Numbered from the stretch's first letter, positions 23,841 through 32,374 are shown. The stretch is DNA of 32,577 bases from Akkermansiaceae bacterium UBA1506 (GCA_002323995.1 DCQY01000030.1:1-32577); one strand, 5' to 3'. Program-made: numbers and translations. The notes: a model not told the origin generated them from the sequence alone.

Positions 23841-24940
23841 TCACCCACAGTGGAATCGCCGCACAATGCTCGCTGCCGCAACATGTGGTCTACCAGCACC
23901 AGTGCCGCCATGGCCTCGACCATGGGGACCGCCCGCGGCAAAACGCAGGCATCGTGGCGCCCGCGTCCTTTCAACTCAGTTTCTTCAAGGTCGGTCGAAA
24001 TCGTCTCCTGTTCGGTCATGATAGTCGCTGTTGGCTTAAAGGCGACGCGGAAAACGATATCTTCGCCATTAGAAATCCCCCCTTGAACGCCGCCGGATCG
24101 ATTACTCGTTGTGCGAACTTTACCGTCTACCATTCGAAATGGATCATTGTGCTCTCGACCGGTCATCTCCGTACCGGAAAACCCGGAGCCTACTTCAAAT
24201 CCTTTTGTGGCTGGAAGACTCAGCATCCCCTTGGCAAGGTCGGCCTCTAGACGATCAAACACCGGCATTCCAAGACCGACCGGGACATTTCGAATCACAC
24301 ATCCGACCGTCCCACCGACGGAGTTGCCATCAGAACGAACTTCTTTGATCAAGTCGATCATGCGATCGACTGAATCCGGATCACCGGTGCGAACAATATT
24401 AGACTCGATTATCTCGCGAGTCACCTTAGAGGTATCAACCTTTGCCTTGACGGTGCCGATGGATTCGACGAAGGGCAGAATCTCAAGGTCTGGCGCAAAA
24501 CACTCTTTGATGACCTTTTTGGCGATAGCTGCTGCCGCCACGCGACCGATTGTTTCCCGCGCGCTGGAACGCCCACCACCTTGCCAATTGCGGACTCCAT
24601 ATTTGGCCTGGTATGTGTAGTCGGCGTGAGAGGGACGAAATTTTTCGCTCATCTCAGAGTAAGCTTCTGGGCGGTGATCCTTGTTCCTCACGAGAATGCC
24701 AATGGGCGTGCCAAGCGTGAGTCCGTCAAAGGTTCCCGAGAGAATCTCGGCTTGGTCGGCTTCGTTTCGAGGCGTTGTTACCTCGCTTTGGCCGGGACGA
24801 CGACGGTCGAGGTCGATCTGGATGTCTCCCTCCGTCAACGGGACCCGCGGAGGACATCCGTCCACCACCACGCCGACGCCACCACCGTGAGATTCTCCCC
24901 ACGTGGATATTCTAAAAAGTTGGCCGAAATTCGATCCCAT
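23837..24940 (-). CDS. aroC: Chorismate synthase
   Basis: A 367-residue AroC, which converts 5-enolpyruvylshikimate-3-phosphate to chorismate with reduced FMN, the last common step of aromatic biosynthesis. Signatures: GNFGQLFR-like start (SNFGQLFRISTWGESHGGG, His18), FRPSHADYTY (His105) and GGGRSSARETIGRVAAAAIA (121-140). The length and all motifs are normal. The start ATG at 24940 is fixed by the conserved N-terminus. Translation appears coupled to the next gene by a four-base overlap. It follows smpB after 104 bases containing a small hairpin. Confidence 0.96.
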   Translation of the reverse strand: MGSNFGQLFRISTWGESHGGGVGVVVDGCPPRVPLTEGDIQIDLDRRRPGQSEVTTPRNEADQAEILSGTFDGLTLGTPIGILVRNKDHRPEAYSEMSEKFRPSHADYTYQAKYGVRNWQGGGRSSARETIGRVAAAAIAKKVIKECFAPDLEILPFVESIGTVKAKVDTSKVTREIIESNIVRTGDPDSVDRMIDLIKEVRSDGNSVGGTVGCVIRNVPVGLGMPVFDRLEADLAKGMLSLPATKGFEVGSGFSGTEMTGREHNDPFRMVDGKVRTTSNRSGGVQGGISNGEDIVFRVAFKPTATIMTEQETISTDLEETELKGRGRHDACVLPRAVPMVEAMAALVLVDHMLRQRALCGDSTVGE

Positions 24941-25015
24941 TGAGCTGATAAATTAGACTTCTCAAATTGAACGGGTTTCAGAGTGACAGTCAACTGACTT
25001 CCGACGCTCTGTCCG

Positions 25016-25041
25016 TCCTGTTCGGGGAAGGAGATGTTTCC
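25016..25041 (-). other. Hairpin just after the smpB stop
   Basis: On the minus strand CGGGGAA and TTCCCCG form a 7-bp stem directly after the smpB TGA, with a loop of about eight bases and no T-tract. It could be an RNA stabiliser or a weak factor-dependent end; the latter would separate smpB from aroC. Confidence 0.35.
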
Positions 25042-25044
25042 CCG

Positions 25045-25494
25045 TCACTTGTGAATGCGTGCCAACTCCCTTTCTACCTCGCGATTGTGTGCCGCCCGCT
25101 TGAGGTCGTCACGCTTGTCACGCTGATCTTTTCCTTTACCGATCCCTATCTCGACTTTGACACGACCATTCTTCCAATAGAGGCGAAGCGGCACGAGGGT
25201 CGCCCCTTTTTGATCAGTTAACACCGCCATGCGGCGTATCTCCTTCTTGTGAAGTAAGAGACGACGATGGCGCAGCGGAACGTGAAATTCATGACTGGCT
25301 TGCTCATAGGGCCGGATATCGCACTGATAAAGCCAGACCTGCCCCTTGTCGACGCGGGCAAAGGATTCGCCAATATTCACCTTTCCGGCACGGATCGACT
25401 TAACCTCAGTACCTCTCAATTCGATACCAGCTTCGTACTTTTCGGAAATATGGAAATCCCGTCGGGCTTTCCGGTTGGTCGCAATATCACTCAT
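25045..25494 (-). CDS. smpB: SsrA-binding protein SmpB
   Basis: A 149-residue basic protein with SmpB signatures: NRKARRDFHISEKYEAGIEL, GTEVKSIRAGKVNIGESFA, a PLRHRRLLLHKKEI block, LVPLRLYWKNGRVKVEIGIGKGK and the basic C-terminal tail KRDDLKRAAHNREVERELAR. SmpB binds tmRNA and places it in the A site of stalled ribosomes for trans-translation. Length is typical. No tmRNA gene was found in the window. A promoter-like element and hairpin lie upstream (25506-25567). Confidence 0.96.
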   Translation of the reverse strand: MSDIATNRKARRDFHISEKYEAGIELRGTEVKSIRAGKVNIGESFARVDKGQVWLYQCDIRPYEQASHEFHVPLRHRRLLLHKKEIRRMAVLTDQKGATLVPLRLYWKNGRVKVEIGIGKGKDQRDKRDDLKRAAHNREVERELARIHK

Positions 25495-25537
25495 GCTTGT
25501 GACCCAGTCGGCGCGCTCGCTGCCGACTCGGTGCTGT

Positions 25538-25567
25538 ATAATGTCGCTGATTCAGGCCGACAGGCAA
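25538..25567 (-). promoter_or_regulatory. Putative promoter of smpB
   Basis: On the minus strand TTGCCT (25567-25562) and CATTAT (25543-25538) are spaced by 18 bases. The expected leader of about 36 bases contains a 7-bp stem AGTCGGC/GCCGACT (25506-25528) ending about 11 bases before the ATG. Confidence 0.35.
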
Positions 25568-25666
25568 GAGCCGTCCCCAAAAAGAAAATCACCCGAATTT
25601 GGTAATACTACCTCAAAAGGAGCCAAAATAACAGCAACGCACCGATCGAGGCCCATCCAGCCAGAT

Positions 25667-25703
25667 GAAAAAATACCCCGGTGCCGCTTTCGCGACACCG
25701 GGG
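25667..25703 (-). terminator. Rho-independent terminator of the DUF1080 gene
   Basis: A 12-bp stem with one mismatch (25676-25687 with 25692-25703) and a four-base loop is followed on the minus strand by TATTTTTTC. It lies about 140 bases downstream of the DUF1080 stop at 25840. Confidence 0.8.
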
Positions 25704-25839
25704 CCCTCCTCCTTTTAAGATCGAGCGGAATTCCAAAGACGAAATCAAAACCCCGCTCTCACTTGTATTGTGTTTTAACTGATTAAAGACAAAGGCGACA
25801 AGGAAAAACCGGCCTTTATTTCCCCCTTTTCCTAGAGAA

Positions 25840-26541
25840 CTAGTCCAATTCTTTGATACGGATATTTCTCCACGAGACATCGAATGGTCCCGTGTTCTTC
25901 TTTACGCCGTGCACTTGGAGACCGATATGGCCCTTTGGATGGGTCTTGTAGATCGCCTCATCTGAGAGGTCTGCCACTGCATTTCCGTTCACAAAAGTCT
26001 GAATTCTAATACCGTCAGCAACGATCCGGATTTTGTTCCACTTCCCGTTTTTCATGAAATCGTGGGCTGCCCCATCACCTGGCTCCTTCGAAATCCAACC
26101 GCGCCCAGTGGCCTCACCGTAAATGTAAGCCGACTGACCCGGTGACGCTTCGAGTTCCACTTGGGGGCCGTGAAAACGATTGAGGTCCTTGGCTGGCTTA
26201 CCACCCTTGCCGGTGTTTTTAAGATCCTCCTCAGTCTTTTCGCGGGAGCGAATCTGACAACCGGAGTTTAGCTTGTCGTGGACCTTCACCTCAAATTCGA
26301 GTTCGAAATCACCATATTCTTTCTCGCTCATTAGGAAGGTGTTGGGACTACCTTCAACCGTTTCACCAAGAATAGTACCTTCTACAACCGTATAATTGGC
26401 CGATCCCAGCGTAGATTTTTTCCACCCCTTGAGAGTCTTGCCGTCGAAGAGATCAACCCATTCACCAGTAAATGCAGTTTGAGCCACCAGCAGTGATAAG
26501 CTGGCAGTAATAATAGTCAGATAAGAATTTGGAGTTTTCAT
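25840..26541 (-). CDS. Secreted DUF1080 (3-keto-disaccharide hydrolase-type) protein
   Basis: A 233-residue protein with a signal peptide (about 1-23, MKTPNSYLTIITASLSLLVA and onward). The DUF1080 domain starts with WVDLFDGKTLKGWKK, followed by FELEFEVKV, NSGCQIRSR, a glycine/aspartate-rich loop, NGKWNKIRIVADG and GPFDVSWRNIRIKEL at the end, all typical of the family. Members hydrolyse 3-keto-glycosides or serve as periplasmic sugar-polymer degradation proteins and are expanded in Verrucomicrobiota and Planctomycetota. It stands alone, 60 bases from the methyltransferase gene stop, with its own terminator. A second, membrane-anchored relative is at 7707-8582. Confidence 0.9.
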   Translation of the reverse strand: MKTPNSYLTIITASLSLLVAQTAFTGEWVDLFDGKTLKGWKKSTLGSANYTVVEGTILGETVEGSPNTFLMSEKEYGDFELEFEVKVHDKLNSGCQIRSREKTEEDLKNTGKGGKPAKDLNRFHGPQVELEASPGQSAYIYGEATGRGWISKEPGDGAAHDFMKNGKWNKIRIVADGIRIQTFVNGNAVADLSDEAIYKTHPKGHIGLQVHGVKKNTGPFDVSWRNIRIKELD

Positions 26542-26601
26542 TTTTAGAATTCAGCTTATCGGAAGCCTCCCTGCTGTCGACGCCCTGATTGCGCCGTAAT
26601 T

Positions 26602-27339
26602 TCAACCCCTTCGTTTCCAAATACTGGTCTGCGAAGTGCTGAGTTGGAGCTTCCGCTTGTGCTCGCGAATCAGGAAGGGTAATTCATGAACGCGCTGAAA
26701 CTCGAAGGTTTCTGAAAGGTGTTCTTTTAAATAATCTAGCGTCGTTCCTCGAGGCAAATTTTCACGTGGCGTGTATTCTTCCATCCAAGTCGCCGGAGTC
26801 GCAATAATCAACGTGCCTTCTTCTGTAACCAACTCAGGTAGCCTGTTAAGAAATTTTAGTGGCTCAGTTAGTCTACAAAGAAGGTTTGCTGCATGAACCA
26901 GATTAAACCGTCCGAGATCCTCGCGGAGGTTCATCGCATCACCCTGCTCGAAGGACACGCGGTCAAGCTTCACTTCGCCCGTCAAATTTACCCGAAGAGA
27001 CTCTGGTAGATGCATCTCATTGTAGCGTCTATAAACAATCTTTTTACCTTGGCGGATCTCTTCAGCGACATCGATAAATGATTGTGAGAAGTCAATCCCG
27101 ATGACTTCCGAGGCCAGTTTTGTCAATTCAAAGGAGGAACGACCCACGGCACAGCCAATATCCAAAGCCCGTCCAACAGGCCCGTCAATCCCGCCAGCTT
27201 CCACGGTCGCCACCGGAAATTCGAGACAGCCCGGCGGCAATTTCGAAGAATCAAAAGCAACGTCGCCTAGGACCTCCTCCGCTGAACCAAAGTGAAATAA
27301 CAGATACCAATCGCGCAGAATGTCGCTCTCGTAACTCAT
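26602..27339 (-). CDS. Putative 4-mercaptohistidine N1-methyltransferase (OvoA C-terminal-like)
   Basis: A 245-residue SAM-dependent methyltransferase from the ATG at 27339; the frame extends to a TTG at 27375, but MSYESDILRDWYLLFHFGS matches the family start. Motif I is ALDIGCAVGRSSFEL (about residues 58-72), then VIGIDFSQSFI and LVHAANLLCRL. The YESD...LLFHFGS start and the later ATPATWMEEYTPRENLPRG recall the methyltransferase domain that is C-terminal in OvoA, which makes ovothiol by N1-methylation of 4- or 5-mercaptohistidine. No sulfoxide synthase gene (OvoA N-terminal domain) is in the window. It ends 60 bases before the DUF1080 gene start. Family recognition is from memory of the motif pattern. 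Confidence 0.7.
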   Translation of the reverse strand: MSYESDILRDWYLLFHFGSAEEVLGDVAFDSSKLPPGCLEFPVATVEAGGIDGPVGRALDIGCAVGRSSFELTKLASEVIGIDFSQSFIDVAEEIRQGKKIVYRRYNEMHLPESLRVNLTGEVKLDRVSFEQGDAMNLREDLGRFNLVHAANLLCRLTEPLKFLNRLPELVTEEGTLIIATPATWMEEYTPRENLPRGTTLDYLKEHLSETFEFQRVHELPFLIREHKRKLQLSTSQTSIWKRRG

Positions 27340-27371
27340 AATAGTGCAGCCGAGGCAATTCCTCAGCTCTC

Positions 27372-27920
27372 TCAATACGTCAGCAAGGCTTCGACACGAA
27401 CATCAGAATCGAAATTCTCTCTTCCTCCAAGAAACTCGAGCTCGATCAGAAAACTGACACAAACAATTTGGCCTCCGAGATCTTTGATCAGCTTTACTGC
27501 CGCGCCCGCTGTGCCCCCGGTCGCAAGTAAATCATCCACCAAGATTACCCTCTCACCTTCACGAACGGCATCCTTGTGAATTTCCACATGAGCTTCGCCA
27601 TACTCAAGCGAATAAGCCACTCCAGAAGTCTCTCCGGGAAGTTTGCCTTTCTTTCTTATCGGAATAAAACCTGCCCCGATTCGATCAGCCAGGGCTGCCC
27701 CGAAGATAAATCCCCGAGCATCAATCCCGATCACCTTGTCTACCTCAGAGCCTTCAAGTGTCTCTTGAAACATTTCGGTCGTAAGCCTCAGCAACTCACC
27801 ATCGGCTAATAACGGGGTGATATCTTTAAAAACAATTCCCGGCTTAGGGAAGTCATGGACTTCGCGAATAGCCCCTTCAAGTCGGTCGATAGATTTCTTG
27901 TTCACAAAAGTAGATTCCAC
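27372..27920 (-). CDS. apt: Adenine phosphoribosyltransferase
   Basis: A 182-residue Apt from a GTG at 27920; a GTG at 27905 (177 residues) is an alternative. Apt salvages adenine with PRPP to give AMP. IREVHDFPKPGIVFKDITPLLAD is the classical N-terminal block, GIDARGFIFGAALA follows, and VILVDDLLATGGTAGAA is the PRPP-binding motif. The frame is open to 28094, but that part overlaps the AraC gene and has no family likeness, so it is rejected. The length agrees with the 180-residue family. It lies 31 bases after the AraC stop and 32 bases before the methyltransferase ATG, so cotranscription is likely. Confidence 0.93.
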   Translation of the reverse strand: MESTFVNKKSIDRLEGAIREVHDFPKPGIVFKDITPLLADGELLRLTTEMFQETLEGSEVDKVIGIDARGFIFGAALADRIGAGFIPIRKKGKLPGETSGVAYSLEYGEAHVEIHKDAVREGERVILVDDLLATGGTAGAAVKLIKDLGGQIVCVSFLIELEFLGGRENFDSDVRVEALLTY

Positions 27921-27951
27921 AGGCAGCCCGCTTAGGTCAAGAACAGGAACA

Positions 27952-28800
27952 TCAAGATGATTTAATGAATTGAGACGGCAGGCAACCAATCTCTGTCTGG
28001 AACGCTTTTGTGAAGTGACTGAGGCTCTCGTAACCAACGCGCGAGGCGACCTTGCTGACACTCTGCTCCCCGCTCTCAAAAAGGCAGGCTGCAAGATTGA
28101 TACGGGAACGGCGAAGATACTGATTAATGGTTACTCCAGTCACACGGCTGAAGGAACGACTGAGGTAACTAGCACTGCAGCCTACCTCACCTGCAAGGTC
28201 GGAAAGGTCAAGCGTGTCATCGGGACGCCCTCTTAAAATCCGCTTAACCTGATTGATGCGTTTTAGCGATTTGCCTAACTGCTCGAGACTGCCGCCTTTC
28301 TCCACCAGCCCCCCTTGTCGAAAACAAGTTTGTGAGAGTAAAAGTCGGATTTGTCCTTCAAACCAGAAAGAGCCTGCTGCCATTGCGGTTGGCACCTCCT
28401 GCAATTCGGGAACAATGCGGCTGAAAAGGGCAAACGGAGCCATGAGAGAGCAACCTCTAGTTTGCTCGCTTACATCTGCCAGAGACGCAACTAGATCAGG
28501 AATAAGCTCAGAAGCGAATGGCTGCACAAGACTCTTAAAAACTTCGCGGGAAAAAGCCACGATGGTAGCGTCGCCTCCATCCTCCATGGTCACAGAGACC
28601 TTTTGGCTCCGGGTAATTATCGCGCTAGCGGAAAGTTCACAGATTTTATTAGCTTCCCAGGAGACAGAGCCCTCAGTTACGACAACGATCGATACCATTT
28701 CGGCTGGCACCTCAATTGCGGTCCCCGATTCCTCCCCCTCCATTACAATTGCCCAGATCGGCGAACGGGCGGGATCTCCAAAAAGAACCTTACAATTCAT
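27952..28800 (-). CDS. AraC-family transcriptional regulator, PchR-like
   Basis: A 282-residue protein. The C-terminal AraC DNA-binding domain (about 180-282) has two helix-turn-helix units: LSDLAGEVGCSASYLSRSFS (199-218) and VSKVASRVGYESLSHFTKAF (248-267), followed by GCLPSQFIK. The N-terminal 165 residues are an unassigned effector region; the middle segment (about 131-160) resembles the linker of PchR-type siderophore-responsive regulators, a weak likeness. It lies 18 bases after the DUF6607-like stop and upstream of apt, and near a divergent haem-type TonB receptor, so a role in iron or haem control is inferred. Confidence 0.88.
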   Translation of the reverse strand: MNCKVLFGDPARSPIWAIVMEGEESGTAIEVPAEMVSIVVVTEGSVSWEANKICELSASAIITRSQKVSVTMEDGGDATIVAFSREVFKSLVQPFASELIPDLVASLADVSEQTRGCSLMAPFALFSRIVPELQEVPTAMAAGSFWFEGQIRLLLSQTCFRQGGLVEKGGSLEQLGKSLKRINQVKRILRGRPDDTLDLSDLAGEVGCSASYLSRSFSRVTGVTINQYLRRSRINLAACLFESGEQSVSKVASRVGYESLSHFTKAFQTEIGCLPSQFIKSS

Positions 28801-28818
28801 AGAAGCCTAAATTAATCG

Positions 28819-29769
28819 CTAGCGAATGAGGTAGGAATCGATAATTGCGGCGATTTCCTCGTATGAGGGAGTTTCTATTTCTTTCTCTCCAATCGCTTTC
28901 GCGACTTCACCGAGAGCCATCATCATCGGCTTACGATCGACAGCCTTAGCAGTCGAGTAGCTGTCACTTTTTTTCTCAAGTTCATCCCAAAAAGCGGAGA
29001 CAAGAGCCCAGAAATCTTTGGTTTCTTTCCAATATTCAGAGACCCGCTCGCAGGTTGGCTCATCAATGCGATCGTAGAAGTTAAGCCCCTTTTCCCATGC
29101 CAAATACTTCTCCACCTTTCCATCGTCCCCAAGGACAAGTTTGAGATTGTCCTGATCGTGAACCCAACCATGGGGAGTTAAGGCGTGCACATTGACAGCC
29201 CGCAAAATATCATAGTCGTCTCGTTTCGTGTGCTCCCGTCGCGGCAGCGGACGATTGGTGGGTCCAGATTCCCAGCGAGAAAAATCCCCGTCATGTTTCC
29301 AAACTCCGAAGCTCTCGTAGCGCGGACTGTCATCTACCTGCGTCACCATTTGGCTCCAAGTTCCGGAGGCTTCTTCCTCTGAGATTTTACGGACTTTCCA
29401 AGAATTGTTCCCCTGGAACTCAACGATGCGAGTGTCTTCCCAGGTCCAAATCTGCTTCCAGTGTTTAATCACCCTGTTTCCTACTCGGAGAATGTGCTGG
29501 AGCACGATGCGATCTCCAGTGTCTTCAACCACTAGGACCGACTCAAAGGCATCCTCATAATACGCCTTTTTGATTTTGTAATCGTCCTGTAGGGAGACCT
29601 TTTCTTCGAATTGGAAAATCACCTCAAACTCACCTGCCATCCTTAAGATCGCTCCGCGGTCCGCTTCAGGTGGTTCAGCTGAATTACCAACTGGTGTGAA
29701 ATAAATTAGAGTGATTGATATCAAGCATATAAAGACTTTAAAGGGTATAGGGTAAGTGCGTATTGTCAT
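28819..29769 (-). CDS. Secreted DUF6607-like protein
   Basis: A 316-residue protein with a signal peptide (about 1-31, cleavage near NSA before EPP). The mature protein reads as a DUF6607-type sequence: VVVEDTGDRIVLQHILRV, KHWKQIWTWEDTRIVEFQGNN, SWKVRKI, GTWSQMVTQVDDSPRYE, RPLPRREHTKRDDYDI, HGWVHDQDN and KLVLGDDGKVEKYLAWEKG blocks. The family has no assigned function. It is divergent from the TonB-dependent receptor (106 bases between) and followed at 18 bases by the AraC regulator. An envelope helper for haem or iron uptake is possible; this is inference from the neighbours. Confidence 0.72.
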   Translation of the reverse strand: MTIRTYPIPFKVFICLISITLIYFTPVGNSAEPPEADRGAILRMAGEFEVIFQFEEKVSLQDDYKIKKAYYEDAFESVLVVEDTGDRIVLQHILRVGNRVIKHWKQIWTWEDTRIVEFQGNNSWKVRKISEEEASGTWSQMVTQVDDSPRYESFGVWKHDGDFSRWESGPTNRPLPRREHTKRDDYDILRAVNVHALTPHGWVHDQDNLKLVLGDDGKVEKYLAWEKGLNFYDRIDEPTCERVSEYWKETKDFWALVSAFWDELEKKSDSYSTAKAVDRKPMMMALGEVAKAIGEKEIETPSYEEIAAIIDSYLIR

Positions 29770-29842
29770 TGCTGAGGAAGACTAAGAACGGTTCTAACTA
29801 GCTTTAGCGCCCATTTGTCGGAGAAATGGTGTATCCTTATTT

Positions 29843-29861
29843 GATACTGAATCTCAATTGC
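29843..29861. promoter_or_regulatory. Weak Fur-box-like sequence in the divergent region
   Basis: GATACTGAATCTCAATTGC matches 12 of 19 bases of the canonical Fur box and lies 14 bases upstream of the TonB receptor ATG. Matches of this quality arise by chance, so it is tentative. Confidence 0.25.
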
Positions 29862-29875
29862 AGCAATGATGCAGC

Positions 29876-32302
29876 ATGAAGAGCTTCATGCAAATAAAAA
29901 CGTGGCGGGGTCTCCTCACCTATCCATTCCTTGCCACCTTAACTTCCCTTTCATTGGCCCAAGACCAGTCAGGGGAAGCCAACCAAGACGATTCCACAGG
30001 CGTCCCTTCGATGGGAGAACTTGAAACGTCCGTCGTCGAGGGTGGTTTGAATCCCTTCGCTGTTGATCCGGTGCCGCTGCCGGATCCGGTGATCATTAAC
30101 CAAACTGTCGAAACCGCGACTCGTGTTGAGACGGCAATCAAAGACACTTCGGTTGCGATTGGGGTGATTACTCAAGACGAAATTTCACGATTAGCTCCTC
30201 TCTCTTTTGATGATCTTACTCGGTCCCAACCTAACGTCGAATTTCTCGGAGGTCCCCGCTACCTTGGAGAGCAACTCGTTATTCGTGGCGAAAGCGGCAA
30301 CGCAGTGACTGTTCGCATCGACGATGCCAGACAGAACTATGTCTCAGGGCACGCAGGTCAGCGCTTCTTTGTTGAGACCGACTTCCTCGACACGGTCGAA
30401 ATTCTGCGGGGAGCCGGTAGTTTTCTCTACGGAAGTGGGTCCGCCGGGGTCGTAAATATTTCTACCTTGGACCCCACGGATATCGCACTAGAAGAAGGCA
30501 GTGTAGGTCTGCGGATGCGAAATACCTTTCACACGAATTCTGATGAATGGGCCAACAGTATCATTGGTGCGGGCGTAGGAGAAAAAGTCCAGTTCCTCGC
30601 CGGCTACTCCGACCGCTCCGGAAATGACATCCGACTTGGCGATGGAACGGACCTTGCCTCATCCTCTATCGATCGTGAAAGCGCTCTCGGAAAGTTTGTT
30701 ATCACCCCAAACGATGAGCACCGTTTTGAATTTGCGGTCAACGACTACACCTCCGTCGATCGAGGTGGGGCCAACCCTCAGGCGCTAGCCGTGGGGACGA
30801 CTTCAAACGCGCTGGTGGATCGCACAATCAACTACACCCAGTGGACAGGTGACTGGAACTGGAATCCGATTGATAACGACGCTATCGATCTCAAAGCCAC
30901 TTTCTACTACAACACCACCAAGCAGACGCGGAACTATGCCGCCACAACGGGTAGCAACGTGGGACGCTCCAATATTCACGAGCTCGATGTCTACGGTCTT
31001 GATATTTCGAATCGCAACATAGTCTACCTCGGCAACCGCGAACACGAACTCATTTACGGTCTCGACTTTTACCACGAAAAACAGGATGGCACCGAAACCA
31101 GAGCCACATTTTTCGTGCCCGGTGCGCCCGGTAACTCCTCGGGCCGACCCGATGCTGAAGCGGATAATGTCGGTATCTACGCGACTGATCGGGTTGAGTT
31201 GAGTGATTCGCTGACTCTATCCGCCGGACTTCGATACGATACTTATAGCAACGAGAAAATCGTCGGGAATATAACGAATCATAGCGACGGAGCTCTTTCA
31301 CCACATATCAGCTTTGATTACGAGATAAGTGAAAATCTCACCGTATTCGGTCAATATTCAAAAGGGTTTACCGCTCCAACTTTGAACGACCTCTACCAAG
31401 ACGGAAGTCACTTTGGGGTTGTTCCAAGCGGCACCCTTCCCTTTTTTCAATCGATTCGTGATCCACTACCAGCAACGGGAGATCCACCCATTTTTACTCC
31501 GATTGGAAGCCCTCTCCCCGAGTCAGGACTAACCAACATTAACTATTTCGAGGAGGTATTCATTACAAACCCCAATCTAAAACCTGAAGAGAGTGATAAT
31601 TTCGAACTGGGAATTCATTTCGAAGAGGAGGATTTCTACGGAGGGCAACTTTCGGCCCGCTTTACCGGCTTCTACAAACGCGGAAAAAATACCTTTGACA
31701 GTGAAGTCGTCAGTTCTACGACCACAGGAGGATTCGCAGGGTTTGCTAATCCGCAGAATGTCCAAGCGATTAATATCCCGCAGTTTGGTCCAGGGCCTGG
31801 CCCACCCGTTCCGATCGGCTTCCTCACGCCTTTCAGCGGCTTAATTTTCGACGGTCAGCTCGAGCAGGCCTTCCGCCAAACTGTCAATCGCAGTGAAACT
31901 GAGATCTACGGCTTCGAATTCACCGTCGATTATGATCGCGACTTTTGGTTTGCTAATATGTCTCTTGGCATGCTTCGCGGCCAAGACCTCACCACCGGAC
32001 TGGCCCTTAACTCCATCACCGGGGATCAATTGTCGACAACCATTGGCATCCGTCCTTTAGAGTCCCTTGAAATCGGGGTTTACGGCATCTGGAATGGAGG
32101 GCGCGAGGATCTTGTCACTGGTTCACTCTCACAGACAGCTTCCTACGATATTTACGGAGCCTTCGTCGGTCTTCAGATCAGCGAGAATTGGCTGCTCCGC
32201 GCCGGGGTTGACAATGCTTTCGATCAGGATTACCAGCGCACGAACACCACACTTAGCGAGCCTGGCCGTAATGTATTTATTTCGTCGACGTTGCACTTCT
32301 GA
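29876..32302 (+). CDS. TonB-dependent outer-membrane receptor, haem/haemoglobin type
   Basis: An 808-residue receptor. A signal peptide (about 1-28) is followed by a candidate TonB box near residues 51-55, the plug domain (about 78-200, with EISRLAPLSFDDLTRSQPNVEF, LVIRGES, VEILRGAGSFLYGSGSAGVVNI) and a 22-strand-type barrel ending in Phe. In the second half, FTAPTLNDLY (498-507) and NPNLKPEESDNFELG (565-579) correspond to the FRAP and NPNL boxes of haem receptors, and His512 lies between them as in HmuR-type proteins. It would take up haem, or a related iron source, across the outer membrane. Energy genes (tonB, exbBD) are not in the window. The start ATG follows a possible Fur-like site. 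Confidence 0.92.
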   Translation: MKSFMQIKTWRGLLTYPFLATLTSLSLAQDQSGEANQDDSTGVPSMGELETSVVEGGLNPFAVDPVPLPDPVIINQTVETATRVETAIKDTSVAIGVITQDEISRLAPLSFDDLTRSQPNVEFLGGPRYLGEQLVIRGESGNAVTVRIDDARQNYVSGHAGQRFFVETDFLDTVEILRGAGSFLYGSGSAGVVNISTLDPTDIALEEGSVGLRMRNTFHTNSDEWANSIIGAGVGEKVQFLAGYSDRSGNDIRLGDGTDLASSSIDRESALGKFVITPNDEHRFEFAVNDYTSVDRGGANPQALAVGTTSNALVDRTINYTQWTGDWNWNPIDNDAIDLKATFYYNTTKQTRNYAATTGSNVGRSNIHELDVYGLDISNRNIVYLGNREHELIYGLDFYHEKQDGTETRATFFVPGAPGNSSGRPDAEADNVGIYATDRVELSDSLTLSAGLRYDTYSNEKIVGNITNHSDGALSPHISFDYEISENLTVFGQYSKGFTAPTLNDLYQDGSHFGVVPSGTLPFFQSIRDPLPATGDPPIFTPIGSPLPESGLTNINYFEEVFITNPNLKPEESDNFELGIHFEEEDFYGGQLSARFTGFYKRGKNTFDSEVVSSTTTGGFAGFANPQNVQAINIPQFGPGPGPPVPIGFLTPFSGLIFDGQLEQAFRQTVNRSETEIYGFEFTVDYDRDFWFANMSLGMLRGQDLTTGLALNSITGDQLSTTIGIRPLESLEIGVYGIWNGGREDLVTGSLSQTASYDIYGAFVGLQISENWLLRAGVDNAFDQDYQRTNTTLSEPGRNVFISSTLHF

Positions 32303-32374
32303 TTCAGATAACTGACTCAGACAACTTCGTTCGATAATTTTTCCCACAGCGGTTTCTGGGGCAAAGCTTGTCCT

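Larger units (their letters stand above)
25495..25839. other. 345-base intergenic region between smpB and a DUF1080 gene
   Basis: It holds the smpB promoter candidate and leader hairpin on one side and the terminator of the DUF1080 gene (25667-25703) on the other. A frame of 90 codons across 25608-25880 has no likeness to a protein family and is not called. Nothing else is recognised. Confidence 0.6.

Noticed and set aside
24111..24620. 169-codon plus-strand open frame
   Set aside because: It is antisense to aroC with no protein-like motifs.
24967..25221. 84-codon plus-strand frame
   Set aside because: It is mostly antisense to smpB and has no family features.
25608..25880. 90-codon minus-strand frame after the DUF1080 gene
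   Set aside because: It overlaps the DUF1080 end and spans its terminator hairpin; no motif.
27921..28094. N-terminal extension of apt
   Set aside because: It overlaps the AraC helix-turn-helix coding sequence, is Arg/Ser-rich and would make Apt much longer than the family.
28253..28810. 185-codon plus-strand open frame
   Set aside because: It is antisense to the AraC-family gene and Ser/Thr/Arg-rich as expected for a shadow.
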